A model generated the notes under the pieces. That model was given only the letters and a program-made list of their open reading frames with translations, was not told the DNA's origin and did not search any database. Positions 50,841 to 60,000 of a DNA stretch of 64,000 nt are shown piece after piece. Numbering within the stretch: the first letter of the stretch is position 1; every line of letters begins with the position of its first letter. The stretch comes from Pseudomonas frederiksbergensis (GTDB lineage Bacteria > Pseudomonadota > Gammaproteobacteria > Pseudomonadales > Pseudomonadaceae), in NCBI RefSeq assembly GCF_001874645.1, contig NZ_CP017887.1:1-64000 (forward strand), read 5' to 3'. The position numbers were made by a program, and so were the translations under genes.

Positions 50841-52435
50841 ACAGGCTTCTCCTCTTGGGTGGCGTAGTAGGTCGCTCCCCGGATATTCGAATGCTCAATG
50901 GCGGGAGTCGTAATCATTGGTGGACGTCGAAGGTCCGAGCCATTACGTAAAATGGCGCGCAACCGTTCGGAGCTGACAATGCCAAGCGAGTTCGCATACG
51001 CGCAGGCAGACTCCAGGCGCTGATGAGGTATCTGTTCCTTGCGCACATCTCGTTTGAGCGCGGTCACAGCCCTCAGCCCTGTTGCAAAGTCTCGACGGTC
51101 TTCCAAATTGCGCTGTACGTAGAGGTGAGTTTCAGGGCCAATGTCTGCCGCCCACGCCAGCAAGGCTGGTGGTTGAGAATCCTGAAATTGATGGTGGTTG
51201 GGAGCCAAGTGCTCACGCAAGGTGCTGACCCCAGGTGTGGTATCGATGCGATGACTGCTGATCACCCGTCGCTGGAAGGTGACCTCTAGCCAATCGGCAT
51301 TTACGCGCAAGTCCACCAGTTGATTAGCATGGTGATACGGCACCGAGTAGGACCGACCTTGAAACTCGACGTGGTAATCACCGCCAATACGCACCTGGTA
51401 CACCCATTGGCTATAGCTGTATTGCCTTTCAGGGAGAGCCTGTAAGGCGGGTGCATCCGTTTCTTGAAATCGTACCAGCCGACTCTTGGGGTAGGTGCGC
51501 GTGACCCGCTGGTTTAACTGTTCCATCCAGTAGGTGATCTGCTGATTTAGTTCGTCCAGAGAGAAAAACGTCCGATCACGTAATCGTGCCAAGACGAAGC
51601 GTTGGACGATTTGCACACCTACCTCGGCCAGCGACTTATCTTTTGGCTTTCGTGGCCGGGAGGGAATGATGGTGAAGCCGTAGTGCTCGGAGAGCTCTGA
51701 ATAGGCCTTGTTGAGGATGAGACAGTTACGGGTAGTTTTGATTACCGCGGCCTTCAGGTTGTCCGGTACGACAAAGCGCGGCACACCGTCGAAGTGTTCC
51801 AGTGCTTCGATGTGGCAACGAAGCCAGTCTTGTGTCGTTTGGCTGGCAACGGCTATTGCAAACAAGTACCCGGATGAGCCCAGTGTGGCAACAAATACTT
51901 GGCAGGAGGCGATTTCACCGGTGCTCGGATCGGTAATGGGCATAGTGCGTCCGCAGAAATCGACAAACATCTTGTCGCCTGGTGTATGCACTTGCCGCAT
52001 GCTGATTTTCTGCGTTTTCACCCAGGCCCCGTAGTGCCGAGTGAACTGCGCGTAAGACACCCCGTCGGGCTCTTTTTCACGAAACTCTTGCCAGAGCAAG
52101 TCCAGCGTCATGTCACGAAAACGCAGTTGCTCATGAATCTCATGCCACTGCGGTACGACTTTGCGCAGAGCCGGAGCACGACGATCGTAGTTAAAACGCA
52201 AGCTGAAGGTGGCGTTGTCGAGCACCTTGAGGGATTCCCAGCTTTCACCACTCAGCACGAGTTGATCACGCAATGCCCGTACCGTGTTGTGCGATACCTG
52301 CACGATTTGAGCGATTGCCCGGTTTGAGAGCGTAGAGCCGCTGGCAATGCGAAGAACTTCGCGCTGTTCATCAACGGATAACTTCATAATTTCTCCCCTC
52401 GACGGGCACAAGAAGGCCTCGCCGGTCGCGATCAA
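50837..52435 (-). CDS. istA: IstA-like IS21 transposase
   Basis: 532 residues: N-terminal HTH (STLSNRAIAQIVQVSHNTVR), DDE core starting GDKMFVDFCGRTMPI (first Asp), a second Asp in PRFVVPDNLKAAVIK, and Glu in KPKDKSLAEVGVQIVQRFVL, then the C-terminal SH3-like region with YHVEFQGRSYSVPY. Complete and probably active. Confidence 0.95.
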   Translation of the reverse strand: MIATGEAFLCPSRGEIMKLSVDEQREVLRIASGSTLSNRAIAQIVQVSHNTVRALRDQLVLSGESWESLKVLDNATFSLRFNYDRRAPALRKVVPQWHEIHEQLRFRDMTLDLLWQEFREKEPDGVSYAQFTRHYGAWVKTQKISMRQVHTPGDKMFVDFCGRTMPITDPSTGEIASCQVFVATLGSSGYLFAIAVASQTTQDWLRCHIEALEHFDGVPRFVVPDNLKAAVIKTTRNCLILNKAYSELSEHYGFTIIPSRPRKPKDKSLAEVGVQIVQRFVLARLRDRTFFSLDELNQQITYWMEQLNQRVTRTYPKSRLVRFQETDAPALQALPERQYSYSQWVYQVRIGGDYHVEFQGRSYSVPYHHANQLVDLRVNADWLEVTFQRRVISSHRIDTTPGVSTLREHLAPNHHQFQDSQPPALLAWAADIGPETHLYVQRNLEDRRDFATGLRAVTALKRDVRKEQIPHQRLESACAYANSLGIVSSERLRAILRNGSDLRRPPMITTPAIEHSNIRGATYYATQEEKPV

Positions 52436-52500
52436 TGCAAATTCATGGATGAATGGGCAGGTACTGACTTGACGTCAGTCGAGGGGAGACACAGAATGAG

Positions 52501-52563
52501 GCGTCAGGGGTCAAATCTGACGCTTCTCCTAAAAGCTCTGGGCTGCTACCCAGGGCTTTTTTC
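52501..52563. terminator. Hairpin and terminator beside the IS21 end
   Basis: GCGTCAG (52501-52507) pairs with CTGACGC (52517-52523). A second hairpin, AAAGC-CTGGG with CCCAG-GCTTT (about 52531-52562), is followed by TTTTTT on the plus strand and A-rich sequence on the other side, fitting a bidirectional terminator. Confidence 0.7.
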
Positions 52564-52694
52564 ATCTCCAAAGCCTGCTATTTCAATACGCTTATCCAGT
52601 TGCACTCATTGATATGTCCCTCCTTTTAAGTTTCAAAGTCTATTTCCTGCCGTTCGATTAGCCGAACGGCAGCTCTGTTCCTGTTCACCTGAGG

Positions 52695-52985
52695 TCAGCT
52701 GTTGTCCTGTGACAAGACGGGTTCGGGTTCAGTGGTGCACTGATAGCGCTGCTGGGCCACCCACAGGGCAACGTCCTTGGACAGCGCAAAGTATCCACGA
52801 CGGTGCTTTACCTCAAAAAGTGGAACCTCCATCTTTCCCCGAATAATCGCCTGGCTAAAAGCCGCAGCCGAATAGAAACCAAGCTCCCGCCATAAGATGC
52901 GACTTCCCAAAATGACGCCATAACGAGTTGTCAGTTCTCGCTCCAGTTCAGCGGCGAGCTCCTGAATAGAAGGTTGTTGGTCCAT
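52695..52985 (-). CDS. Hypothetical 96-residue protein
   Basis: From ATG 52985 (MDQQPSIQELAAELERELTT); in-frame starts further up (52994, 53030) are possible and none has a good ribosome binding site. It contains LWRELGFYSAAAFSQAIIRG then KMEVPLFEVKHRRGYFALSK, reminiscent of a small DNA-binding or pyocin-activator-like fold, without certainty. Divergent from the IS5-split gene. Confidence 0.5.
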   Translation of the reverse strand: MDQQPSIQELAAELERELTTRYGVILGSRILWRELGFYSAAAFSQAIIRGKMEVPLFEVKHRRGYFALSKDVALWVAQQRYQCTTEPEPVLSQDNS

Positions 52986-53502
52986 GGCAATCATCGTTTG
53001 AAGTAGTTGGACACATAGTAAAGAAAACAACTACAGTCGAGAAGTCGTGAAAAATCACAATATTTTACTGTGAAATTGCATGAGGGATTTCTCTATATGT
53101 CTGATTTTAAAAGAATTAAGGAGATCTATCTAAGTTTCGCAGAAGATGTGCGAAACTCTTTCGGTGAAAATAATTTCGCCGAAATCGAAACAATCGACAC
53201 TCTGCGAGTGCGTTATTGGTATGAGGTGTTGAGGTTGCGAACCCGGTTGGAGACGGCATCCGACATGGAGTACTACTTTGAGAGCGAGTCGTTCAAAAGG
53301 AACGCGAAGGGGGCTGTTGCCTGGTATCGGAACAAGTGGTCACGCTATGCGACTGGGCAGCATGTGCCTCAAGCCAAAACGCTTCGTCGAGTCGAGGCGC
53401 GAGAGCATGGCTCTATTCGAGAGCTCCACCTCCCGCTTTGGGAGGTCCTTGATGCCTCAAATACCCGTGTAATGAAGGGCGACAGCTTTCTCAAGTGTCT
53501 AG

Positions 53503-54694
53503 GGAAGGTCTGAAGTAGTCAGCGATTTTTGATGCCCTCGTTGGTAGAGGTTCAAAAAACGCTGGCTGGTCAGAAATCAGACCTTTCCTATTCTTAACTC
53601 ATCGTTTCACCCTTGAGCGACGCCTTTTCAAGGCGCTTTTCCCGCATTACAGGCGCATCTCTCCCGCGACCAGCAGCCGTTTTCGCATCATCCACAGGTT
53701 CGACAGGGCAAATAGCGTGGCCTGTTGCGCGGTGTTTTTCATCAGGCCGCGAAAGCGCACTTTCGTATAGCCAAACTGACGCTTGATCACTCGGAATGGA
53801 TGCTCAACCTTCGCCCGGACTTGTGCTTTCGCATATTCGATTTTGCGCCGCAGGCGCCCGATCAAACTCTTTTTCGCGTGTTTTTTATAGCTGCTGGGCC
53901 GTGCGGCAATCGACCAGATCATCTTGCGATTCTGATGCTCAGGACGCTTGTCCACACCGGTGTAACCGGCATCGCCAGACACGTATGATTCCTCGCCATG
54001 CAGCAACTGATCGACCTGCGTCACGTCCGCCACATTGGCCGCCGTGCCCACCAGGCTATGCACCAAACCCGACTCGGCATCGACGCCGATATGCGCTTTC
54101 ATCCCGAAGAAATACATGTTCCCCTTCTTCGTCTGATGCATTTCGGGGTCGCGTTTACCCTCTTTATTCTTGGTCGAACTCGGCGCATGAATGATCGTCG
54201 CATCGACCACCGTACCTTGGCGCAACATCAGGCCACGGTCGCCCAGATAACCGTTGATGACCTGCAAAATCCCGCCGGCCAACTCATGTTTTTCCAACAG
54301 ACGTCGGAAGTTGAGGATCGTGGTTTCATCGGGAATCCGATCCAGATGCAGCCCCGAAAACTGGCGCAGGATAGTGGTCTCGTACAGCGCTTCTTCCATC
54401 GCCGGATCGCTGTAGCCGAACCAGTTCTGCATCAGATGAACCCGCAACATCGCCATCAATGGATACGCCGGACGACCACCTTCGCCTTTCGGATAATTCG
54501 GCTCGATCAAGGCAATCAGACCCTTCCAGGGCACGACCTGATCCATCTCGATCAGGAAACGCTCGCGGCGGGTCTGCTTACGTTTGCCGGCGTACTCGGC
54601 ATCGGCGAAGGACATCTGTTTCATCGGGGCTCAACCGTCGTGTTCGGATCAGGCGGCTATTTCACCAAATCTGAAAGTCTTTTTCAGAGTTTCC
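53503..54694 (-). mobile_element. IS5-family insertion sequence with CTAG target duplication
   Basis: About 1192 bp. Ends are imperfect inverted repeats: GGAAGGTCTGAAGTA at 53503 and the complement of GGAAACTCTGAAAAA ending at 54694. CTAG flanks both sides (53499-53502, 54695-54698), as expected for the 4-bp duplication of IS5 elements. It appears intact. Confidence 0.88.
53647..54624 (-). CDS. IS5-family transposase
   Basis: 325 residues with the IS5 DDE layout: QGTVVDATIIHAPSSTKN (first Asp), SYVSGDAGYTGVDKR (second Asp), and RAKVEHPFRVIKRQFGYTKV (Glu with the Y-2-R-3-E type spacing). Full length and in frame; the element looks functional. Confidence 0.95.
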   Translation of the reverse strand: MKQMSFADAEYAGKRKQTRRERFLIEMDQVVPWKGLIALIEPNYPKGEGGRPAYPLMAMLRVHLMQNWFGYSDPAMEEALYETTILRQFSGLHLDRIPDETTILNFRRLLEKHELAGGILQVINGYLGDRGLMLRQGTVVDATIIHAPSSTKNKEGKRDPEMHQTKKGNMYFFGMKAHIGVDAESGLVHSLVGTAANVADVTQVDQLLHGEESYVSGDAGYTGVDKRPEHQNRKMIWSIAARPSSYKKHAKKSLIGRLRRKIEYAKAQVRAKVEHPFRVIKRQFGYTKVRFRGLMKNTAQQATLFALSNLWMMRKRLLVAGEMRL

Positions 54695-55475
54695 CTAGAT
54701 CCTGAAATCCAGGCGGTTATTTGGGCCCGATCATCGTCGGGGATGATGACATGCTATGCCCGAGTGGCCATCACGCAACTCGTGCTGGAAAAGCTGGAGC
54801 GTCGAGCCAGTCTGGATGCATTGGCTTGTTTGACATGGCTGCTGCGCGAATCATCCATGCAGGAAGACCAGCAGACCACGCTGAAGATAGCCCGCGCACT
54901 CCACAACGTTTTATTGATGGTGAGTATCGAACTGCACCCGCATAGAGCAGGTTTACCACTGCTGGGTTTTTTCATCCGAGACATTCTGCCGCTTGGGCTT
55001 GAGCGGCATTTGAAGATGTGGATGACGGAAAACGATTTTATGCACGCGTCCGCACGCCTCAATCTGCTGGTCTACCAGACCGACCAAGGCAACAAGCGCT
55101 CCTTGAGCTGGTTGCAACGGGTCAAAATCATGCGGCGGTTGTTGAAAGGTGATTTCGGGATGGATGTGCAGTTCGCCATGACCCCACAGTTCGACCTCAA
55201 CAATGAACTGGATATCCCAGAGGATATCCTCAAGAATTACCGGCGCGCAACACGACTACGCGAGTGGGGCTGGGAACAGATCATGGGCGGCCGATGTGAA
55301 GCATTTCCACCAACCGAACTCCTCCTATAATTCCAATGTAGCCGGCATTCGTGCATGCGCGCCCGCTAATGGCTCGATGATCTTGGACGAAGATTTTTTG
55401 AGTGGATGCCATTTTGGGTGCTGGCGTTTACAGTGGAAAACATAGCCTATTGCCGGTATTGCCCACTCTAGATCT

Positions 55476-56450
55476 TTATCGAATACCTATGTACTTGCGC
55501 CGTTTGTGGTTATTGCGACATTTGGACAGAAAAGAACACAGCGGACACCAGTGCCCCTGCGTAATAGAGTGAGGAATCGCGGCCCAGGTGTGTCCGTAAC
55601 TGCACATCCACTGCAACTTAGTTTGCGAATCGACATAGCGTTCCGAAAGACACTGACCGCCGCGTGCCTGGGCCATAGTCTGCATGGCTTTAATGTTGCT
55701 GCGCATGCTGTCGTAATAGCACTGGCGACACCAAGCGCCTTGCATGATGTTTGCAGGCCCTGCGTCCCAGATATGACCTTCAGCGCAACGCCAGGTGAGT
55801 GGTGTGACACCGTTGATGTATTGGGAGGAAAGGCACTCACCACCGCGTTCTTGTGCGATGGACTGAACCTCCTCCAAGGTATTGCAACGCGCCTCCACAG
55901 CACAGACTGGACACCAACTGCGGTGCTTGACACTGGCGGGCACCGCTTCCCAGCGATGCCCTTGGCCACACTCCCAGAGCAAGGCGCTTGCGCTATTGAC
56001 ATAGGTCTCGGACAAGCAGCGGCCTCCCCGTTGAGTTGCAATCTGTTGCATCGCCTCTAGCGTGTCGCGTTTGCCTAAGCGGAAACAGATTGGGCACCAA
56101 CTGCCCCGCTTGATACTCGCCAGCGTCGTCTGCCAGTGATGACCCTGCGCGCACTGCCACTTCAGGGGCACACGACCTGACTCGCATCGGATCGACAGGC
56201 AGTGGCCACCCCGTTCGACAGCAATACGCTGGGCTGTCGAAAGGGTGCTGCGTCGTTGCAGACGAGCACACACCGGACACCAACTCCCTCGGATAACGCG
56301 GTAAGGGTCGGCCAGCCACTCATGACTGTGTGCACAGCGCCAGAACAGCCGCGTAGACAGGTTATGATAGGTGTCGGACAGACACCATCCTCCCTGTGAC
56401 AGGGCCAGTTGCTGCATACCTTCAATGGTTTTAAGAGGCGATTCGGTCAT
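55476..56450 (-). CDS. Protein with five tandem treble-clef zinc ribbons
   Basis: 324 residues made of five repeats of about 60 residues. Each has GG-x-CLS-x-Y, L-W-x-C-x2-GH-x-W, and G-x-WCP-x-C (for example GGRCLSETYVNSASALLWEC then GQGHRWEAVPASVKHRSWCP). The Cys and His pattern fits DUF4379-like treble-clef zinc fingers found beside nucleases in prokaryotes; here there is no nuclease domain. It probably binds nucleic acid or a partner protein. It precedes the Rhs immunity gene on the far side of a hairpin. Confidence 0.75.
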   Translation of the reverse strand: MTESPLKTIEGMQQLALSQGGWCLSDTYHNLSTRLFWRCAHSHEWLADPYRVIRGSWCPVCARLQRRSTLSTAQRIAVERGGHCLSIRCESGRVPLKWQCAQGHHWQTTLASIKRGSWCPICFRLGKRDTLEAMQQIATQRGGRCLSETYVNSASALLWECGQGHRWEAVPASVKHRSWCPVCAVEARCNTLEEVQSIAQERGGECLSSQYINGVTPLTWRCAEGHIWDAGPANIMQGAWCRQCYYDSMRSNIKAMQTMAQARGGQCLSERYVDSQTKLQWMCSYGHTWAAIPHSITQGHWCPLCSFLSKCRNNHKRRKYIGIR

Positions 56451-56526
56451 GCTGAAGATCTATGGGTCATGGCTGTGGTCAGTCAGCGTGATATTGGCTC
56501 GTCCTATTTGCACTTTTTATGTTGCG

Positions 56527-56554
56527 CCGTGCATGGTCAAGCTCCCATGCACGG
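56527..56554. terminator. 10-bp hairpin between zinc-ribbon and immunity genes
   Basis: CCGTGCATGG (56527-56536) pairs perfectly with CCATGCACGG (56545-56554) around TCAAGCTC. It lies between the stop of the immunity gene and the zinc-ribbon gene; no U tract, so its role in termination is uncertain. Confidence 0.5.
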
Positions 56555-56677
56555 TGCCATGTTGTGCGACCACGACGATATACCAAGTGTAATCACCTGC
56601 CTTTCAGGTGGGCTACCAATGTTATTGAATTCCAAACGGAATCTTGGAGCAGTATACTGGTGATATATTTCAACCCC

Positions 56678-57037
56678 CTAACTTGGGAAACTCCCTTGCA
56701 TGTAGGTCTTCCAAAGATTGTTAATAAAATCAATGTCAACTTCATTCTTGAATGCCTGCGCAATCAGGCCCAGGTCGTCCGATACATATCCTGCAAGATC
56801 AGAATTTTTTGTTATTTGATAAACCTTCTTGAACGCAGACTCTCTTATCTCCTTAATTGATACATCTTCAGGCGGACATGACGAAGTTATTTTTTCGTAG
56901 CTAGCGCTCCACGCGCTATCAAACTCAATGGAATCCCTTGAGTCCAACTCAGCATCCCAATCGGTGTTTTTCTTAAAGACAAGCTCAAGAAAAACACCAT
57001 CATTTATCCTAGATAAAATCTCACTTGTGGTTATCAT
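56678..57037 (-). CDS. Probable Rhs immunity protein
   Basis: A 119-residue acidic, helical protein (MITTSEILSRINDGVFLELV, IKEIRESAFKKVYQITKNSD) whose start overlaps the rhs stop by 4 nt. AT-rich composition contrasts with the GC-rich rhs gene, usual for exchanged toxin-immunity ends. It should neutralise the Rhs C-terminal nuclease. Assigned by position. Confidence 0.75.
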   Translation of the reverse strand: MITTSEILSRINDGVFLELVFKKNTDWDAELDSRDSIEFDSAWSASYEKITSSCPPEDVSIKEIRESAFKKVYQITKNSDLAGYVSDDLGLIAQAFKNEVDIDFINNLWKTYMQGSFPS

Positions 57038-60000
57038 CTTAATCCTGTCTCCTTTAACCAGTTCTCTACTAGGTCTACAGCTTTAACTGGAGTGACGTTT
57101 TCACCCAAAACATGAGTTCCATTCGGAGAGCGCACATCGACTTTTATGTCATTCAAATCTTTGTAAGCATTCCGATACGCAGCAAAAAGCTCATCATCAG
57201 TGCCCTTAAAATCACCTTGTCTAGGACCAATGACGGACCGCTCCGCATCGTGCATTCGCCAGTGATCATGTTCCGCATTAGCCCCCCGAGGGAATAAGGT
57301 AGGTCTAGTTTTATCTGATCTGCTAACCGCAAAAGGCCTACCCACAGATTTCCTCACTGCTGGGACGTGGTGTCCAGATGAATTTACCCCCATACCTTTG
57401 TTGCACCACCCCCACGGATCAATCCACCCCAACGCATTCGGCGCATACCGATAAAGATTATCCCCGCCCAACAACCCAATCGGATCCTGCGTGGTAAATC
57501 TTCCTACCGCAGGATCGTAGTACCTGAACGTGTTGTAGTACAGCCCGCTTTCCCAGTCGTGGTACTGCCCCTGAAAGCGCAGGTTCTGCTCCACCAGATT
57601 CGGCGACAATGCCTCCAGCCCACCCCACGCCTTGTAATAGGCGCGCCACACCACTTGGCCCTCGGCGTTGGTCATTTCCTGCGGCGTACCGATTTGGTCG
57701 GTGTGAAAGTAGTAGTGCCTGGCTTCTTGCTCCGGCAGTTCGGGGTCGTTGTCGATACGGGCCAGCGGAGCGTAGCTGCCTGGTTCGTAGAGGTACAGGC
57801 TGTGTAATTGCGGCTGCTGTTCCTGGAGCAGGCGCAAGCCTTGCCAGAGGAACTTTGTTTCTTGAGTCTGGCCGTCTTGCGTAACGTGTTTGCCAATACG
57901 CCGGCCCAGGGCATCGTAGTGGTAATGGGCCTCGCTATGCAGTGTCAGGCCTTGCCAGGTTTGCGCTTTGATCAGACGGTTTTCACTGTCGTAGTGGAAG
58001 CGTTGCATGCCCCCGGCCGCACTGCTTTTCTCGCTGAGGTTGCCCCAGGTGTCGTAGCTGAAGCGCAGGTCCTTGAAGGCCACGAGGCGATTGTCCGGCA
58101 GGCTTTCAAATTGCCAGCGACCGCTGCCACTGAGGTTGCCTGCGGGATCGTAGGAGAAGTCTTCCGTCTGCAACTGTGGATGATCGGGTTGACGACTGCG
58201 CAGTTGGCCGCTGGCGTCATACGTGAAGTTTGTCACCCCACGCTGTTTGTCCGTCACGCGCTGCACTTCGCCGCCCGGACTGTAGTGGTAGCGACGGTGC
58301 AGGGCGGTGGTCGGGTGCTGCGGATGGCCGAGCAGGCTGTCGGTTTTTTCCTGAAGCTGGCTGAGTTGCTCGTGAGGGAGGTGGATTGCCGCCTGCCACA
58401 ACTTGCGCCCCTTGGTGTCGTAGCCATAGCGACTGGTCAGCGAGCCCTGGGTACGCAGGGTCTCGCGGTGCAAGGCGTCACGCTCGAAGTCGCTGATCAG
58501 CTGACCGTCGAGGTTGATCTGGTGCAGGTGACCGCTGCCATAGTAAAGGTGATTGACCTTGCGCCCGTCAGGTAACGCCAAATGGGTGAGATTACCCAGT
58601 TCGTCGTAGCTGTAACCGAGGTTGCCGGTGCTGCTGTCTTCGCTCAGCAGTTGGCCGGCGGCGTCGTAGCTGAACGCCAGATGGTCACTGCCGATTCCCA
58701 GGGCCTTGCCTGCGGCACTGGGTTGGCGGTCGACGGCAATCAGGCGATCGACATCGTCGTAGAGGTAGTCCAGACGCGCATCGTCGGTGATGCGGCTGAC
58801 CAGTCGCCCGGCGGCGTCGTGCTCGAAGTGTTGCTGACGTGAGACTTCATTGAAGCCCTGCCGAACAAGTTCGTTCAGATGCGTCAGCGCGCCACTGACG
58901 CTATAACTGAAGCGCCGGCGGAGTCCGTCCACCCGAACTTCTTCTTGCAGGCGATCGCTGGCGTCATAGCTGAAGCGATACGCCGCCTTGTTCTCGTTGA
59001 GCAACCCGATCAGGCGTTGGCATTTATCATATTCATAGTGAACGTGCTGACCTCGTGGGTTCTGGCGTTTGCTGAGTAACCCGCGTGATGTGCGGGTCAC
59101 GTAGGTGGTGCGATCATCGGCATCGGTGTGGCTGAGCAGTTGGCCAAGGGCGTTGTAGCTGTAACTGTCGTGGCTACCATCAGGATGTTCGATTCGAGTC
59201 ACTTCACCGTTGGCCTTGCGGGTCAGACGGGTTGTGCGTTCCATGGCATCTTTGATGCTGACCAGGTGCAGCCTTTCGTCGTAAGCATAGTGAGCACGAT
59301 GGCCGGAACAATCCTGATATTGCTCAATTTGACCCAGTCCGTTCCACCACAGGTGTGTGGTGTTCCCCTTTGGGTCGGTACAGCTATGGGGCAGCCCATC
59401 ATTGGTGTTGAGGTACTGGGTGAGCTGCCCCAGCGGGTCAATGCTATCGAGTAGCGTACCGCTGCGGTCGTAGACCCAACTCTGGATGCTCCCGTCCGGG
59501 CGCTGGATGCTGGCAATCAGGCTGGTGTTGAGGTGGTAGCTGTAGCAGGTACTGCGGCCCAGCGGATCGATCTCCTCGACCAGGCGAGAATAGTCATCGT
59601 AGGCGAATGCCAGCTTGTTGCCGTCAGGCAACTCCAGGCCGGTCATATTGCCCGAGGCATCCAGCTCGAAGCGGTATTGTTCGCCACCGAAGTCGCGACT
59701 GGCAACCACCCGACGCCCTTCGTTGTAGTGGATCTGGGCGACACGGTCGAGCACGTCACGGATATCGGTTTGCCACTGTGCAAGGTCGTAGCGGAAATGG
59801 TAACGCTCACCGTCGCTGGTCCAGTGCTCGACCACACGAGGCTGATGATCGTCGAAGCGCGTTGACCAGCGATAATGACAAGCCAGCCCTAGAGCATTCT
59901 CGTGGGCAACCATCAGCCCGTGCTCGTAGGCGAAGTGGCGCACGCGATCGCCGTTGCGATTGATGACGTGTTGGAGCTGCCCTTCGGCGTCGTAGTGGTA

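Larger units (their letters stand above)
49890..52500 (-). mobile_element. IS21-family insertion sequence
   Basis: Contains istA and istB with the family's 4-nt overlap. One end carries eight tandem 23-bp direct repeats (49897-50069). The other end lies beyond istA, near 52436-52500; I could not fix the outermost bases or target duplication. It sits in the 5' part of the methyltransferase gene. Confidence 0.8.
53097..55330 (+). pseudogene. Large ORF split by an IS5-family insertion
   Basis: The first part, from ATG 53097 (GAGGGA upstream), runs through KRIKEIYLSFAEDVRNSFGE to FLKC in front of the CTAG duplication at 53499-53502, then into the IS and a stop at 53511. The second part resumes in the same frame after the IS (from CTAG at 54695): LDPEIQAVIWARSSSGMMTC, TWLLRESSMQEDQQTTLKIA, and ends at 55330. 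Removing the IS and one CTAG gives one protein of about 346 residues, helical and soluble, from no family I recognise. Confidence 0.8.

Noticed and set aside
55506..56060. 184-codon plus-strand frame
   Set aside because: Antisense to the zinc-ribbon repeat gene, whose repeats and Cys/His pattern are clearly the coding ones.
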